Source: Sphingomonas beigongshangi | Lineage (GTDB): Bacteria > Pseudomonadota > Alphaproteobacteria > Sphingomonadales > Sphingomonadaceae | DNA length: 64,000 bases | Direction: 5' to 3' | NCBI RefSeq assembly: GCF_016820445.1 | Contig: NZ_JADHDT010000003.1 | Span: 124,001 to 188,000, forward strand | Part shown: positions 9,801 through 19,264 of the stretch, piece by piece | Position numbering within the stretch: the stretch's first letter is position 1 | How the letters are laid out: each line of letters opens with the position of its first letter | Made by a program: the position numbers and the translations under genes | Notes under the pieces: generated by a model | Seen by the model: the letters and a program-made list of their open reading frames with translations, nothing else | The model's database searches: none | What the model was told of the DNA's origin: nothing

Positions 9801-10385
9801 CTAGCGGCCGCGCTTGCCCTGGGGCAGCTGCGCGACGAGCGCCTCCACCTCCGGGATCGCGGCGAGCAGCGCGTCGAGCGCCTCGGTGACGAGGTCCTGT
9901 GCGGACCGGTTGGTGATCGCCGACGCGATACGCAGGCGAAGATGCCGCTCCGCGTCCACGCGCAGCGTGAAGGCGGCCTTTCCGGCATGCTGCGTCTCGC
10001 GGCGCAGGCGGGTCGCCGTGGCGACCGAGACGGACTTGACCGCGGGCGGCGGCGTGATCGCGGCCTGAAGCCGCTCGCGCTCGAGCAGCACGGTCGGGAT
10101 CGACTCCGCCGACACCGGTGCGGGCGAATCGGGTGATGCAGCAACCACCGCGGGCGCCGCCGACGAGGGCGGCTGTGCCTGTGGCTGTGGCTGCGGCTGC
10201 GGCTGCGCGGGCACGGCGGCCGGCGCGGCCGCGGTCTCCCCGCCCATGTCGTTCCAGCCGAGATCGTCGAGACCGTGGCCGAAGCCCCCCAGTCCCTGGC
10301 TGCGCATGGCGGGTCGCGCCTGCCCCTTGCGGGCGAGCAGGCCGGACGAGAGGGATGCCATCGGCTTGGGTCCGCTGCCGAACAT
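9801..10385 (-). CDS. Putative ribbon-helix-helix partner of ParA
   Basis: A 194-residue protein lying 7 bases after the ParA gene. Residues 1-60 are Gly-rich with GLGGFGHGL, then comes a QPQPQPQPQ repeat linker. The C-terminal 50 residues (AFTLRVDAERHLRLRI, then NRSAQDLVTEALDALL) have the strand-helix-helix pattern of MetJ/Arc RHH DNA-binding domains. ParA systems often pair with a small RHH centromere-binding protein such as ParG, which suggests this is the ParA partner. The domain call is by eye. The ATG at 10385 is chosen for its tight fit after the ParA stop. Confidence 0.68.
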   Translation of the reverse strand: MFGSGPKPMASLSSGLLARKGQARPAMRSQGLGGFGHGLDDLGWNDMGGETAAAPAAVPAQPQPQPQPQAQPPSSAAPAVVAASPDSPAPVSAESIPTVLLERERLQAAITPPPAVKSVSVATATRLRRETQHAGKAAFTLRVDAERHLRLRIASAITNRSAQDLVTEALDALLAAIPEVEALVAQLPQGKRGR

Positions 10386-10392
10386 CACGCGC

Positions 10393-11109
10393 TCAGCCTC
10401 CCACCACGCGGCGACCGAAGCCACCGGCCGCAGGCCGCGCCCCGAAGCCGCCGCCGCTGGTCGGGACGGTGAAGACGGTGCGGCGGAAATTCTTTTCCAG
10501 CCGGTCGGCGACATAGCTCCACAGCGCGGCCACCTCTGCGGCGGACTTGCCGTTCGGATCGACCTCCATGACGGTGCGGCCATCGATCATCGACGCGGCG
10601 AAGTCGGTGCGCTGGTGCAGCGTGATCGGCGCGACGGTGCCGTGCTGCGACAGCGCCACGGCGGCATCACTGGTGATGCGCGCCTTGGGCGTCGCGGCGT
10701 TGACGACGAAGATCAGGGGCTTGCCGGCACGGTCGCACAGGTCGACGGTCGCGCCGACGGCACGCAGGTCATGCGGGCTCGGCCGGGTGGGTACCACGAT
10801 CAGCTCGGCGACGTTGATGACGCTCTGGATCGCCATGGTGATCGCCGGTGGCGTGTCGATCATCGCGAGCTTGAACCCCTGCTGCCGCAGCGATTCGAGA
10901 TCGGCGGCGAGCCGGGCGACGGTGGTCTGCGCGAAGGCGGGATATTCCGCCGTCCGCTCGTTCCACCAGTCGGCGAGGGACCCTTGCGGATCGATATCGA
11001 TCAGCACGACGGGGCCGTGGCCCGCCATCTGCGCCTGCACGGCCAGGTGTCCGGACAAGGTCGTCTTGCCTGAACCACCCTTTTGCGATGCCATCGCGAG
11101 AACGCGCAT
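10393..11109 (-). CDS. parA: ParA/MinD-family ATPase
   Basis: A 238-residue deviant Walker A ATPase: KGGSGKTT at 10-17 with signature Lys10 and Lys15, Walker A' IDIDPQG (37-43), and Walker B IDTPP near residue 84. It lacks the N-terminal HTH of plasmid type Ia ParA, so it resembles the compact type Ib or orphan chromosomal ParAs that position cargo on the nucleoid. The C-terminus is Gly-rich (GGGFGARPAAGGFG). First gene of a ParA-RHH-TPR/SPOR operon. Chromosome segregation is unlikely to be its job because no ParB gene adjoins it. Confidence 0.88.
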   Translation of the reverse strand: MRVLAMASQKGGSGKTTLSGHLAVQAQMAGHGPVVLIDIDPQGSLADWWNERTAEYPAFAQTTVARLAADLESLRQQGFKLAMIDTPPAITMAIQSVINVAELIVVPTRPSPHDLRAVGATVDLCDRAGKPLIFVVNAATPKARITSDAAVALSQHGTVAPITLHQRTDFAASMIDGRTVMEVDPNGKSAAEVAALWSYVADRLEKNFRRTVFTVPTSGGGFGARPAAGGFGRRVVGG

Positions 11110-11270
11110 AGGCCCCCTTCGAATTAAACTGCCCAAATCGGCGATCTTGAGGTGCCAGAGGCGCGCTAAAAAGCCGTTAACGACGCACGAGCGCCCCATC
11201 GGCCGCCCGCGCTTTGCCTTCTTGGGCGCGTCGGGGCATGATGCAGGCCAGGGTATCTGAGGGGTGAAGC

Positions 11271-12350
11271 ATGCGTGGCTCGGTTTGGTTCGCGGTGGCG
11301 ATGCTCGGTGCGGCGACGCCGGCGGCGGCGCAGAACGTGAAGGCCGGTGTCGATGCCTGGGGTCGCGGCGACTATGCCGCCGCGGTGGACCAGTGGCGCG
11401 GTCCCGCCGTCGCGGGCGATGCGGATGCGCAATTCAACCTTGGCCAGGCCTATAAGCTCGGCCGCGGCGTGCCGCTCGATCCGGTGCTGGCCGAAAGCTG
11501 GTTCCGCAAGGCCGCCCTGCAGGGTCATGCCCAGGCGGAGGACAATTACGGTCTCGCCCTGTTCCAGGCGAACAAGAAGGCAGATGCCTTGCCCTGGCTC
11601 AACAAGTCGGTGGCGCGCGGCGAACCGCGCGCGCAACTCGTCCTCGGCACGATGCTGTTCAACGGCGATGGCGTGTCCCGCGACTATCCGCGCGCTTATG
11701 CGCTGATGACGCTGGCCTCCCGCGCCGGCCTGAGCGCCGCGTCCGAGACGCTGGCGCAGATGGACCAGTATATCACCCCGGCCGATCGCGAACGCGGGAC
11801 GCAGCTGGCGCAGCAATATGCCGCCGCGCAGCGCAGCGCGCCCGATGCCAATCCTGCGCGAGCGACGCGGATCGCCACGGCGGACCTGCCGCCTTCCCGT
11901 CCCCCGGCAGCCGCTCCGTCGTCAGCCGCACCGCGGCCGCGCATGCCCCAGGCCTCACCCGATCGTCCGGTGCCGGATCGCGTCGCGGAGCAGCCGGTGA
12001 TCGCGCATCCGGCGCCGGGCAAGCCCGCCCCCGCCGCGACGCCGGCGAAACAAGTAGCCAAGGCTAGTGGCGAAAAAACGCCCGCGCCGGTGGCCAGGGC
12101 CGCCAAGCCGTCTCTTGAGCCGAAGCCGCGCGCGAACGGCGCATGGCGGATCCAGATCGGCGCCTTCAGCACCCAGGCGAATGCCGAGGCGCAATGGGCC
12201 AAGGTGCACGGCCGACTCGCCGGCGCCCAGCCCGCCTATGTCAAGGCGGGCAACGTCATCCGCCTGCAGGCGGTTGGCTATGGCGACAAGGCGCGGGCGC
12301 AGCGCGCCTGCACCACGTCGGGCGTGTCGTGCGTGGTGATCGCGCCCTGA
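11271..12350 (+). CDS. Sel1-repeat protein with C-terminal SPOR domain
   Basis: A 359-residue exported protein. A signal peptide ends at about residue 20 (PAAAQN). Sel1-like repeats occupy about 25-175 (e.g. DAQFNLGQAYKLGRGV, AQLVLGTMLFNGDGV). A long Pro/Ala linker follows, with a SPOR domain at about 285-355 (WRIQIGAFST, VIRLQAVGYG). The ATG at 11271 follows GAGGGGTGAAGC. It is divergent from the parA operon, which also ends in a TPR-SPOR protein, so both may act in peptidoglycan-associated envelope processes. Confidence 0.85.
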   Translation: MRGSVWFAVAMLGAATPAAAQNVKAGVDAWGRGDYAAAVDQWRGPAVAGDADAQFNLGQAYKLGRGVPLDPVLAESWFRKAALQGHAQAEDNYGLALFQANKKADALPWLNKSVARGEPRAQLVLGTMLFNGDGVSRDYPRAYALMTLASRAGLSAASETLAQMDQYITPADRERGTQLAQQYAAAQRSAPDANPARATRIATADLPPSRPPAAAPSSAAPRPRMPQASPDRPVPDRVAEQPVIAHPAPGKPAPAATPAKQVAKASGEKTPAPVARAAKPSLEPKPRANGAWRIQIGAFSTQANAEAQWAKVHGRLAGAQPAYVKAGNVIRLQAVGYGDKARAQRACTTSGVSCVVIAP

Positions 12351-12362
12351 TCGGGCGCGATC
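12338..12362. terminator. Dyad over convergent stops
   Basis: A perfect 10-base inverted repeat, GATCGCGCCC and its complement, with a 5-base loop covers the stop codons of the convergent Sel1-SPOR and serB genes. It could end transcription from both sides. No T tract follows on either strand, so classic intrinsic termination is uncertain. Confidence 0.45.
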
Positions 12363-13239
12363 AATCGACCCACATCGTGCGGGGATAGCCCTGCGCGTAC
12401 AGCAGCGCGGAAAGATCGCCGTGATCGATACGCGCCGCCGCCGCCGCCGCGACGACGGGTTTGGCGTGATAGGCGACGCCCAGCCCCGCGCGGCGAATCA
12501 TCGCCAGGTCGTTGGCACCGTCGCCGACCGCCAGGCTCCGCGCGGGATCGATCCCTCCCGCCTCGATCGCCGCCAGCAACGTTTCCTCCTTCGTCGCCGC
12601 ACCGACGATCGGCTTGGCCACCGCGCCCGTCAGTCGCCCGTCGGCGATCAGCAGGCGGTTGGCGATCGCGCGATCGAACCCGATCTCCGCCGCCACCGGT
12701 TCCGCGAAGCGCGTGAAGCCGCCGGAGACGAGGATCGCCGTCGCGCCCTGCGCACGCATGGTGCGGACCAGCGCCTTCGCGCCGGGCATGATGGTCACGC
12801 GTTCCTTCAGGCAGCGTGCGATCACCGCCTCGTCGAGGCCCGCAAGCAGTGCGACCCGCGCGTCCAGCGCCGCCTCGAAATCGAGCTCGCCGCGCATCGC
12901 GCGCTCCGTCACTTCGGCGACTTCGGCCTTGATGCCGGCATAATCGGCCAGCTCGTCGATGCATTCGACCGTGATCATCGTCGAATCCATGTCGGCGACG
13001 ATCAACGCCTTGGCCCGGGTCGCGCTCGGCTGCACGACGACGTCGACCCGCGCGAACGCCTGCTCCAGCGCGACGCGCGCCGCCGCCGCGTCGGTCGCGA
13101 AGGGAATGTCCGCCGCGCGACCGGCGTCGATCCATAGTGGCGCCGAGGGCATACAGCCCGCCTGCGCAAGCCGGTCGGCTGCCGTCGAACAATCGCCCGC
13201 ATCGAGTCGATCTGCTGCTATGAGCGTTGCCGTGAACAC
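12361..13239 (-). CDS. serB: Phosphoserine phosphatase
   Basis: A 292-residue SerB, the last step of serine synthesis. HAD motifs are complete: DMDSTMI (nucleophile), SGGFTRF, and GDGANDL. An N-terminal region of about 80 residues precedes the catalytic domain, as in long SerB forms. The preferred start is the GTG at 13239, preceded by GGAGGG; the open frame upstream lies antisense to miaA and is a shadow. The 5' end therefore overlaps the divergent miaA start by about 20 bases. Confidence 0.93.
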   Translation of the reverse strand: MFTATLIAADRLDAGDCSTAADRLAQAGCMPSAPLWIDAGRAADIPFATDAAAARVALEQAFARVDVVVQPSATRAKALIVADMDSTMITVECIDELADYAGIKAEVAEVTERAMRGELDFEAALDARVALLAGLDEAVIARCLKERVTIMPGAKALVRTMRAQGATAILVSGGFTRFAEPVAAEIGFDRAIANRLLIADGRLTGAVAKPIVGAATKEETLLAAIEAGGIDPARSLAVGDGANDLAMIRRAGLGVAYHAKPVVAAAAAARIDHGDLSALLYAQGYPRTMWVD

Positions 13240-14158
13240 CTTGCCCTCCAAACCCGCGCTGGCGCTCATCGCAGGGCCTACCGCCAGCGGCAAGTCCGCC
13301 GCGGCGGTCCGCCTGGCCGAAACGCACGACGGCGTCGTGATCAATGCGGACGCGAGCCAGGTCTATGCGGACCTTCGCATCCTGACCGCGCGCCCCGACA
13401 CCGCCGACGAGGCGCGCGCGCCGCATCGACTGTTTGGCCATGTCGACGCCGCCGACGCCGGCTATTCCGCCGCCCGATGGGCGCAGGAGGCGCGCGCCGA
13501 AATCGACGCCGCACACGCCGGGGGGCGACTGCCGATCCTGGTCGGCGGCACCGGCCTGTACCTGCGCACGCTGATCGACGGCATTGCGCCGGTGCCGACG
13601 ATCGATCCGGCGATCCGCGAGGCGGTCCGCGCGCTGCCCGTCGCGGACGCGCACCGGCTGCTGGCGGTCGAGGATCCCGCCGCCGCCGCGCGCCTGGCGC
13701 CGGCCGATGCGGCGCGCGTCGCGCGCGCACTGGAGGTGGTCCGCTCCACCGGACGTCCGCTGGCGTCCTGGCAGGACGAACGTACCGGCGGGATCGCGGA
13801 CCGCGTCGCGCTCGCCGCGGTCGTCCTCCTGCCCGATCGCGCGACGCTCATCGAGCGGATCGACGCACGCTGCGCCACGATGTTCGCGACCGGCGCGGTC
13901 CAGGAGGTCGCCGCCCTGCTCGATCGCAACGACGTTCCCGACGATGCCCCCATCCGGCGCGCGATCGGCGTACCGCCGATCGCAGCCATGGTGCGGGGCG
14001 AATGCGACCGCGCCGCGGCGCTTGCCCGGACCAGCCTCGACACCCGCCGCTATGCCAAGCGGCAATATACCTGGTTTCGACACCAGCCACCATCCAGCTG
14101 GCATATCGCGACAGATTCTGTCGATGCCGAAAACAAAATTGCATCTTTATTGCTATAA
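13220..14158 (+). CDS. miaA: tRNA dimethylallyltransferase
   Basis: A 312-residue MiaA, which transfers dimethylallyl to A37 of tRNAs reading UNN codons. Visible are the P-loop [17 protein letters not shown], the GGTGLYL motif and the C-terminal [12 protein letters not shown] signature. The ATG at 13220 is used; a GTG at 13232 is a possible alternative. Its start region overlaps that of divergent serB. The 3' end is noticeably AT-rich and appears to carry the ilvB promoter. Confidence 0.95.
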   Translation: MSVAVNTLPSKPALALIAGPTASGKSAAAVRLAETHDGVVINADASQVYADLRILTARPDTADEARAPHRLFGHVDAADAGYSAARWAQEARAEIDAAHAGGRLPILVGGTGLYLRTLIDGIAPVPTIDPAIREAVRALPVADAHRLLAVEDPAAAARLAPADAARVARALEVVRSTGRPLASWQDERTGGIADRVALAAVVLLPDRATLIERIDARCATMFATGAVQEVAALLDRNDVPDDAPIRRAIGVPPIAAMVRGECDRAAALARTSLDTRRYAKRQYTWFRHQPPSSWHIATDSVDAENKIASLLL

Positions 14159-14159
14159 T
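14151..14159 (+). promoter_or_regulatory. Extended -10 promoter candidate for ilvBN
   Basis: TGCTATAAT is a full extended -10 element (TGnTATAAT) at the end of miaA, 66 bases before the ilvB start. No good -35 hexamer sits 17 bases upstream, which extended -10 promoters do not need. It falls in a locally AT-rich stretch in an otherwise GC-rich region. Confidence 0.45.
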
Positions 14160-14224
14160 GGGTTGACCCACCCCGGCACCCCCTCTACCCGCGCAGCCCT
14201 CGACCAAGGCGTATGGAGGTTATC

Positions 14225-15970
14225 GTGGCGGAGAAGAGCGGAGCAGACATCCTGGTCGAGGCGCTGTGCGATCTCGGCGTGGAGGTCGTGTTCGGCTATC
14301 CGGGCGGCGCCGTCCTGCCGATCTACGACGCGATGTTCCGCTCGGGACGGATCAAGCACATCCTCGTCCGGCACGAGCAGGCGGCGACCCACGCGGCGGA
14401 GGGCTACGCTCGTTCCACCGGCAAGCCGGGCGTCGTCCTCGTCACCTCGGGTCCGGGCGCGACCAATGCCGTGACCGGGATCACCGACGCGTTGCTCGAC
14501 TCGATCCCGATGGTCGTCATCACCGGCCAGGTGCCGACCAGCCTCATCGGTACCGACGCTTTCCAGGAGGCGGACACCGTCGGCATCACGCGCCACTGCT
14601 CGAAGCACAATTATCTGGTGAAGGACCCGGCGCGACTGGGCGCGGTGATCCACGAGGCGTTCCATATCGCCACGTCCGGTCGCCCCGGTCCGGTCGTCAT
14701 CGACATTCCGAAGGACGTCCAGGTCGCCACCGCGCGCTACGTCAAGCCCGGCGTCATCCAGCACAAGACCTATCGCCCGCAAGTCAAGGCGCCCCAGAGC
14801 GAGATCGAGCAGGTCGTGGACATGCTCGCCGCGGCGGAGCGACCGATCCTCTACACCGGCGGCGGCGTCATCAACGCAGGTCCCGCCGCATCCCAGCTGC
14901 TGTGCGAACTGGCACGGATCACGGGCGCGCCCGTCACGTCGACGCTGATGGGCCTGGGGGCGTTCCCGGCATCTTCGCCGCAGTTCCTCGGCATGCTCGG
15001 GATGCACGGGACGTTCGAGGCGAACATGGCGATGAACCAGGCGGACCTGGTCGTCGCGATCGGTAGCCGCTTCGACGACCGCGTCACCGGTCGCCTCGAC
15101 GCGTTCAGCCCGAACAGCCGCAAGGTTCACATCGATATCGACCGGTCGAGCGTGAACAAGAACGTGCGCGTCGATCTGGCGATCATCGCGGATGCCGGCC
15201 ATGCCATGGAGGACATGGTGCGCGTCTGGAAGGCGCGTCAACATCCGAAGCCGGACACGTCGGACTGGTGGCGGCGCATCGCCGGCTGGCGCGCGGTCAA
15301 GTCGCTGGACTTCCCCGAATCCGGGACGGAGATCATGCCGCAGCGCGCGATCCGCGCGCTGTGGGAGGCGACGCATGCCCGATCGCCGATCATCACGACC
15401 GAGGTCGGCCAGCACCAGATGTGGGCGGCACAGCATTTCGGCTTCGAGAAACCGAACAAGTGGCTGACCAGCGGCGGTCTCGGCACGATGGGCTATGGCC
15501 TGCCTGCGGCGATCGGCGCGCAGCTGGGCAATCCGAAGGCGCTCGTCATCGACATCGCCGGCGAGGCGAGCATCCAGATGAACATCCAGGAACTCGCCAC
15601 GGCCACGCAATATCGCCTGCCCGTCAAGATCTTCATCCTCAACAACGAATATATGGGGATGGTCCGCCAGTGGCAGGAACTGACGTATGAAAGCCGTTAT
15701 GCCGAAAGCTATTCCGACAGCCTGCCGGACTTCGTGAAGCTGGGCGAGGCCTATGGCTGGAAAGGCATCCGCATCGAGGCGCGGGGCGAACTGGAAGACG
15801 GCATCCGGGCGATGCTCGATCATGAGGGCCCGGTGATCGTCGACTGCCGCGTCGCCAAGCTCGCCAATTGTTTCCCGATGATACCCTCGGGCGCAGCGCA
15901 CACCGACATGATCCTGCAGGCGAACGAGGTATCCGGCACGATGGACGACGAGGCGAAAGCGCTGGTGTAA
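14225..15970 (+). CDS. ilvB: Acetolactate synthase large subunit
   Basis: A 581-residue ThDP enzyme that makes acetolactate or acetohydroxybutyrate for Val/Leu/Ile synthesis. The catalytic Glu lies in RHEQAATHAAEGYARSTG. The ThDP/Mg motif, usually GDG or GDA, reads GEAS followed by IQMN, and NNEYMGMVRQWQ follows. The GTG at 14225 has GGAGG five bases upstream; an in-frame ATG four codons earlier overlaps that site. First gene of ilvBN, with ilvC next on the same strand. GEAS may be normal for this lineage; acidic Mg coordination is kept. Confidence 0.95.
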   Translation: MAEKSGADILVEALCDLGVEVVFGYPGGAVLPIYDAMFRSGRIKHILVRHEQAATHAAEGYARSTGKPGVVLVTSGPGATNAVTGITDALLDSIPMVVITGQVPTSLIGTDAFQEADTVGITRHCSKHNYLVKDPARLGAVIHEAFHIATSGRPGPVVIDIPKDVQVATARYVKPGVIQHKTYRPQVKAPQSEIEQVVDMLAAAERPILYTGGGVINAGPAASQLLCELARITGAPVTSTLMGLGAFPASSPQFLGMLGMHGTFEANMAMNQADLVVAIGSRFDDRVTGRLDAFSPNSRKVHIDIDRSSVNKNVRVDLAIIADAGHAMEDMVRVWKARQHPKPDTSDWWRRIAGWRAVKSLDFPESGTEIMPQRAIRALWEATHARSPIITTEVGQHQMWAAQHFGFEKPNKWLTSGGLGTMGYGLPAAIGAQLGNPKALVIDIAGEASIQMNIQELATATQYRLPVKIFILNNEYMGMVRQWQELTYESRYAESYSDSLPDFVKLGEAYGWKGIRIEARGELEDGIRAMLDHEGPVIVDCRVAKLANCFPMIPSGAAHTDMILQANEVSGTMDDEAKALV

Positions 15971-15972
15971 CG

Positions 15973-16069
15973 CCCCTCCCCGCTTGCGGGAGGGGTCGGT
16001 GGTGGGCTTGTCCACCCTCGGACCCGCTCGCGGCTTTCCCAACCCCGAGTCCTCCCGCACGCGGGAGGA
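15973..16069. repeat. Two palindromic repeats between ilvB and ilvN
   Basis: Two GC-rich stem-loops: CCCCTCCCCGC/GCGGGAGGGG at 15973-15995, and TCCTCCCGC/GCGGGAGGA at 16050-16069. Both share the CTCCCGC/GCGGGAG core. They resemble the short intergenic palindromes scattered through sphingomonad genomes and may stabilise mRNA ends or weaken read-through into ilvN. Confidence 0.7.
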
Positions 16070-16082
16070 GGGAAGAAGTCCC

Positions 16083-16598
16083 ATGCACATCAAGACCGAA
16101 GCCACGGAACGCCACACCCTGTCGGTGATCGTCGACAACGAACCGGGCATCCTCGCCCGGATCGCCGGCCTGTTCACCGCACGGGGCTACAATATCGAGA
16201 GCCTGACGGTGTCGGAGATCACCGCCGACAAGGCGGTCAGCCGCATCACCATCGTGACCAGCGCGTCGCCGTCGGTGATGGAGCAGATCATCGCGCAGCT
16301 CGATCGGCTGGTACCCGTGCACAAGGTCACCGACCTCACCGCCCGTGGCGCGCACGTCGAGCGCGAACTGGCGCTGGTCAAGGTCGCTGGCACCGGCGAC
16401 CACCGGATCGAGGCGCTGCGCCTCGCCGAGGTCTATCGCGCGCGCGTCGTCGATGCGACGATCGCCTCCTTCGTGTTCGAGGTCACCGGCACGATCGAGA
16501 AGATCGACAAGTTCGTCGAGCTGATGGGCGAAGTGGGGCTGGTCGAGGTCGCCCGCACCGGGATCGCCGCCATCGCCCGCGGCCGCGAGGCGGCGTAA
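16083..16598 (+). CDS. ilvN: Acetolactate synthase small (regulatory) subunit
   Basis: A 171-residue IlvH/IlvN protein. The N-terminal ACT domain (HTLSVIVDNEPGILARIAGL, about 11-30, through about 85) binds the feedback inhibitor valine; the C-terminal ACT-like half (ELALVKV onward) contacts the catalytic subunit. The ATG at 16083 gives the canonical N-terminus; the open frame further upstream reads through palindromic repeats and is not credible. Cotranscribed with ilvB. Confidence 0.95.
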   Translation: MHIKTEATERHTLSVIVDNEPGILARIAGLFTARGYNIESLTVSEITADKAVSRITIVTSASPSVMEQIIAQLDRLVPVHKVTDLTARGAHVERELALVKVAGTGDHRIEALRLAEVYRARVVDATIASFVFEVTGTIEKIDKFVELMGEVGLVEVARTGIAAIARGREAA

Positions 16599-16600
16599 AA

Positions 16601-17775
<1,175 letters not shown>

Positions 17776-17784
17776 CGGGGCCGG

Positions 17785-17840
17785 CCACCCTCGCCTGTCC
17801 CGCGGGTCCACGCCCGCGGGCACGACCAGGGTGAGGGTGG
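17785..17840. repeat. Inverted repeat after ilvC
   Basis: Outer arms CCACCCTC (17785-17792) and GAGGGTGG (17833-17840) enclose an inner CCCGCGGG pair near 17799-17820. This is probably a strong RNA hairpin after ilvC, of the same palindromic type as those in the ilv intergenic gaps. No T tract is present. Confidence 0.6.
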
Positions 17841-17924
17841 CGCAACCAAGCGTTTCCGTTCCGGCGCTTTTCGTCGGGCGGACATTATGGTCAAACCCCG
17901 GCCATCCAACAGGGGAGACCATCC

Positions 17925-18539
17925 ATGCGCCTTATCCTCGCCGCCGTGCTCGCCACGGCCGCCGTTCCCGCGATCGCACAGATCATCCCGACCGCACCGG
18001 GTCAGCCCGGCCAGCCGAGCGCCAAGGTGCCCGCCGGCACCTATCAGGTCGATCCCTTCCACACGCAGGTCGCCTGGGAAGTGAACCACATGGGCTTCTC
18101 GGTGCTGGAGGGCATGTTCGGCGCGTCGGCCGGCTCGATCACCATCGACCCCGCCAAGCCTGCCGCTGCGAAGGTCGACGTGACCTTCCAGATCGATCAG
18201 CTCAGCGTCACCGCGGCGCCGTTTGCCAAGCACCTGCAGTCGAAGGATTTCTTTGACGCAGCGACCTACCCGACCGCCCGTTTCGTCTCGACCTCGGTAA
18301 CGCCGCGCGGCGGAAACAAGGCGACGATCACGGGCAATCTGACGATCAAGGACCAGACCAGGCCGGTGACGATCGACGCGACCTTCGTCGGTGCCGGTAC
18401 CAATCCGATGAACAAGAAGCTCAATTTCGGCTTCGACGGCACGACGACGATCAAGCGCAGCGACTTCGGCGTCGGCGCCTATGCACCGGTCGTCTCCGAC
18501 ACCGTGAAGCTGCACATCCACGCCGCCTTCACGGCCTAA
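17925..18539 (+). CDS. YceI family periplasmic protein
   Basis: A 204-residue exported protein. Its signal peptide ends after about residue 18 (VPAIAQ). The YceI lipocalin-like beta-barrel follows: GTYQVDPFHTQVAWEVNHMGFS, HLQSKDFFDAATYP, and GNLTIKDQTRPVTI. YceI proteins bind polyisoprenoids, but their physiological role is mostly unknown. The ATG follows a CAGGGGAGACC site. Stands alone between ilvC and a convergent BLUF gene. Confidence 0.93.
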   Translation: MRLILAAVLATAAVPAIAQIIPTAPGQPGQPSAKVPAGTYQVDPFHTQVAWEVNHMGFSVLEGMFGASAGSITIDPAKPAAAKVDVTFQIDQLSVTAAPFAKHLQSKDFFDAATYPTARFVSTSVTPRGGNKATITGNLTIKDQTRPVTIDATFVGAGTNPMNKKLNFGFDGTTTIKRSDFGVGAYAPVVSDTVKLHIHAAFTA

Positions 18540-18566
18540 CGTTCGCCCCTGCTGCGCCGGTGCGGT

Positions 18567-18959
18567 TCAGGCCGCCCGGCGCACCTTGGCGAAGCCCTCG
18601 AACGTCGCGCGCACGCCGGCGTCCGCCTCCGCCGTCAGACGGACCACGCGATCCAGCGCGTCGGCGGCCTCTCCCGGCTTCGCATAGGCCATGGCCCATT
18701 CGCCGAATTCGCGGGACGCGATCGTGCGATTGGAAAGCACCACGAGCGCATAGTGCCGTGCGTCCGCTTGGATGCGCGCAAAGGCGGCATTGACCGCCCC
18801 CTCCTCGCCTTCCAGCGCCTGCAGAAACCGCTTGCCGTCGAAGAACAGGAGGCCGGTCACACGGTCACGCGCGTTGTTGCGCCGCGATTGCGCGAGGATC
18901 TGTTCGGCATCGACCGACTCGCCACGCCGCAGGGTACTGATATAGACGAGCTGGCGCAT
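18567..18959 (-). CDS. Stand-alone BLUF blue-light sensor
   Basis: A 130-residue protein that is essentially one BLUF domain. The conserved photocycle Tyr is in LVYIST (residue 5-6), the flavin-binding Asn/Arg are in RRNNARDRVTGLLFFDG, and the critical Gln is in FLQALEG. BLUF domains bind FAD and signal blue light. No output domain is fused, so signalling must go through a partner protein; none is obvious among the neighbours (YceI, leuA). Confidence 0.93.
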   Translation of the reverse strand: MRQLVYISTLRRGESVDAEQILAQSRRNNARDRVTGLLFFDGKRFLQALEGEEGAVNAAFARIQADARHYALVVLSNRTIASREFGEWAMAYAKPGEAADALDRVVRLTAEADAGVRATFEGFAKVRRAA

Positions 18960-19116
18960 GGCGTCGGGCCTTTCCTACCGTGGATCAACAAGCCCCCGCC
19001 CGTGTCCGCCCCTTCCTAGGATCAAAGGGTTAATAAAGGCTGGCGGCAAAGCGTCGCTTGACCCGACATCATCGCTGGACACGGGCCGGATCGGGCGGCA
19101 TGAACGAGCGGACGAG

Positions 19117-19192
19117 ATGACCGACCTGCGCGCCTTCCTTCGACTTATCCGCCCTTAAGGGCGGCAGTGCACAGGCGCGCTTCCCTTAAGGG
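19117..19192 (+). promoter_or_regulatory. Possible leuA leader peptide and twin palindromes
   Basis: A 13-codon ORF (MTDLRAFLRLIRP, 19117-19158) with three Leu and one Ile codon lies about 105 bases before leuA. Its stop falls inside the palindrome CCCTTAAGGG (19152-19161), and an identical palindrome occurs at 19183-19192. Because each copy is self-complementary, the two can fold alone or pair with each other, as alternative structures in attenuation do. The ribosome-binding site (GGACGAG) is weak. The rest of the roughly 300-base gap shows nothing recognisable. Confidence 0.4.
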
Positions 19193-19264
19193 CCGAATCC
19201 GCTTCAGCGCCACATAGCGCCGCGCGCGGAGTCCACCGCGGCGGCCCAGAGCCGGGACCCGATC

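Noticed and set aside
12278..14104. 608-codon minus-strand open frame across serB and miaA
   Set aside because: It is out of frame with SerB, antisense to MiaA, and has the Arg/Gly-rich composition of a high-GC shadow.
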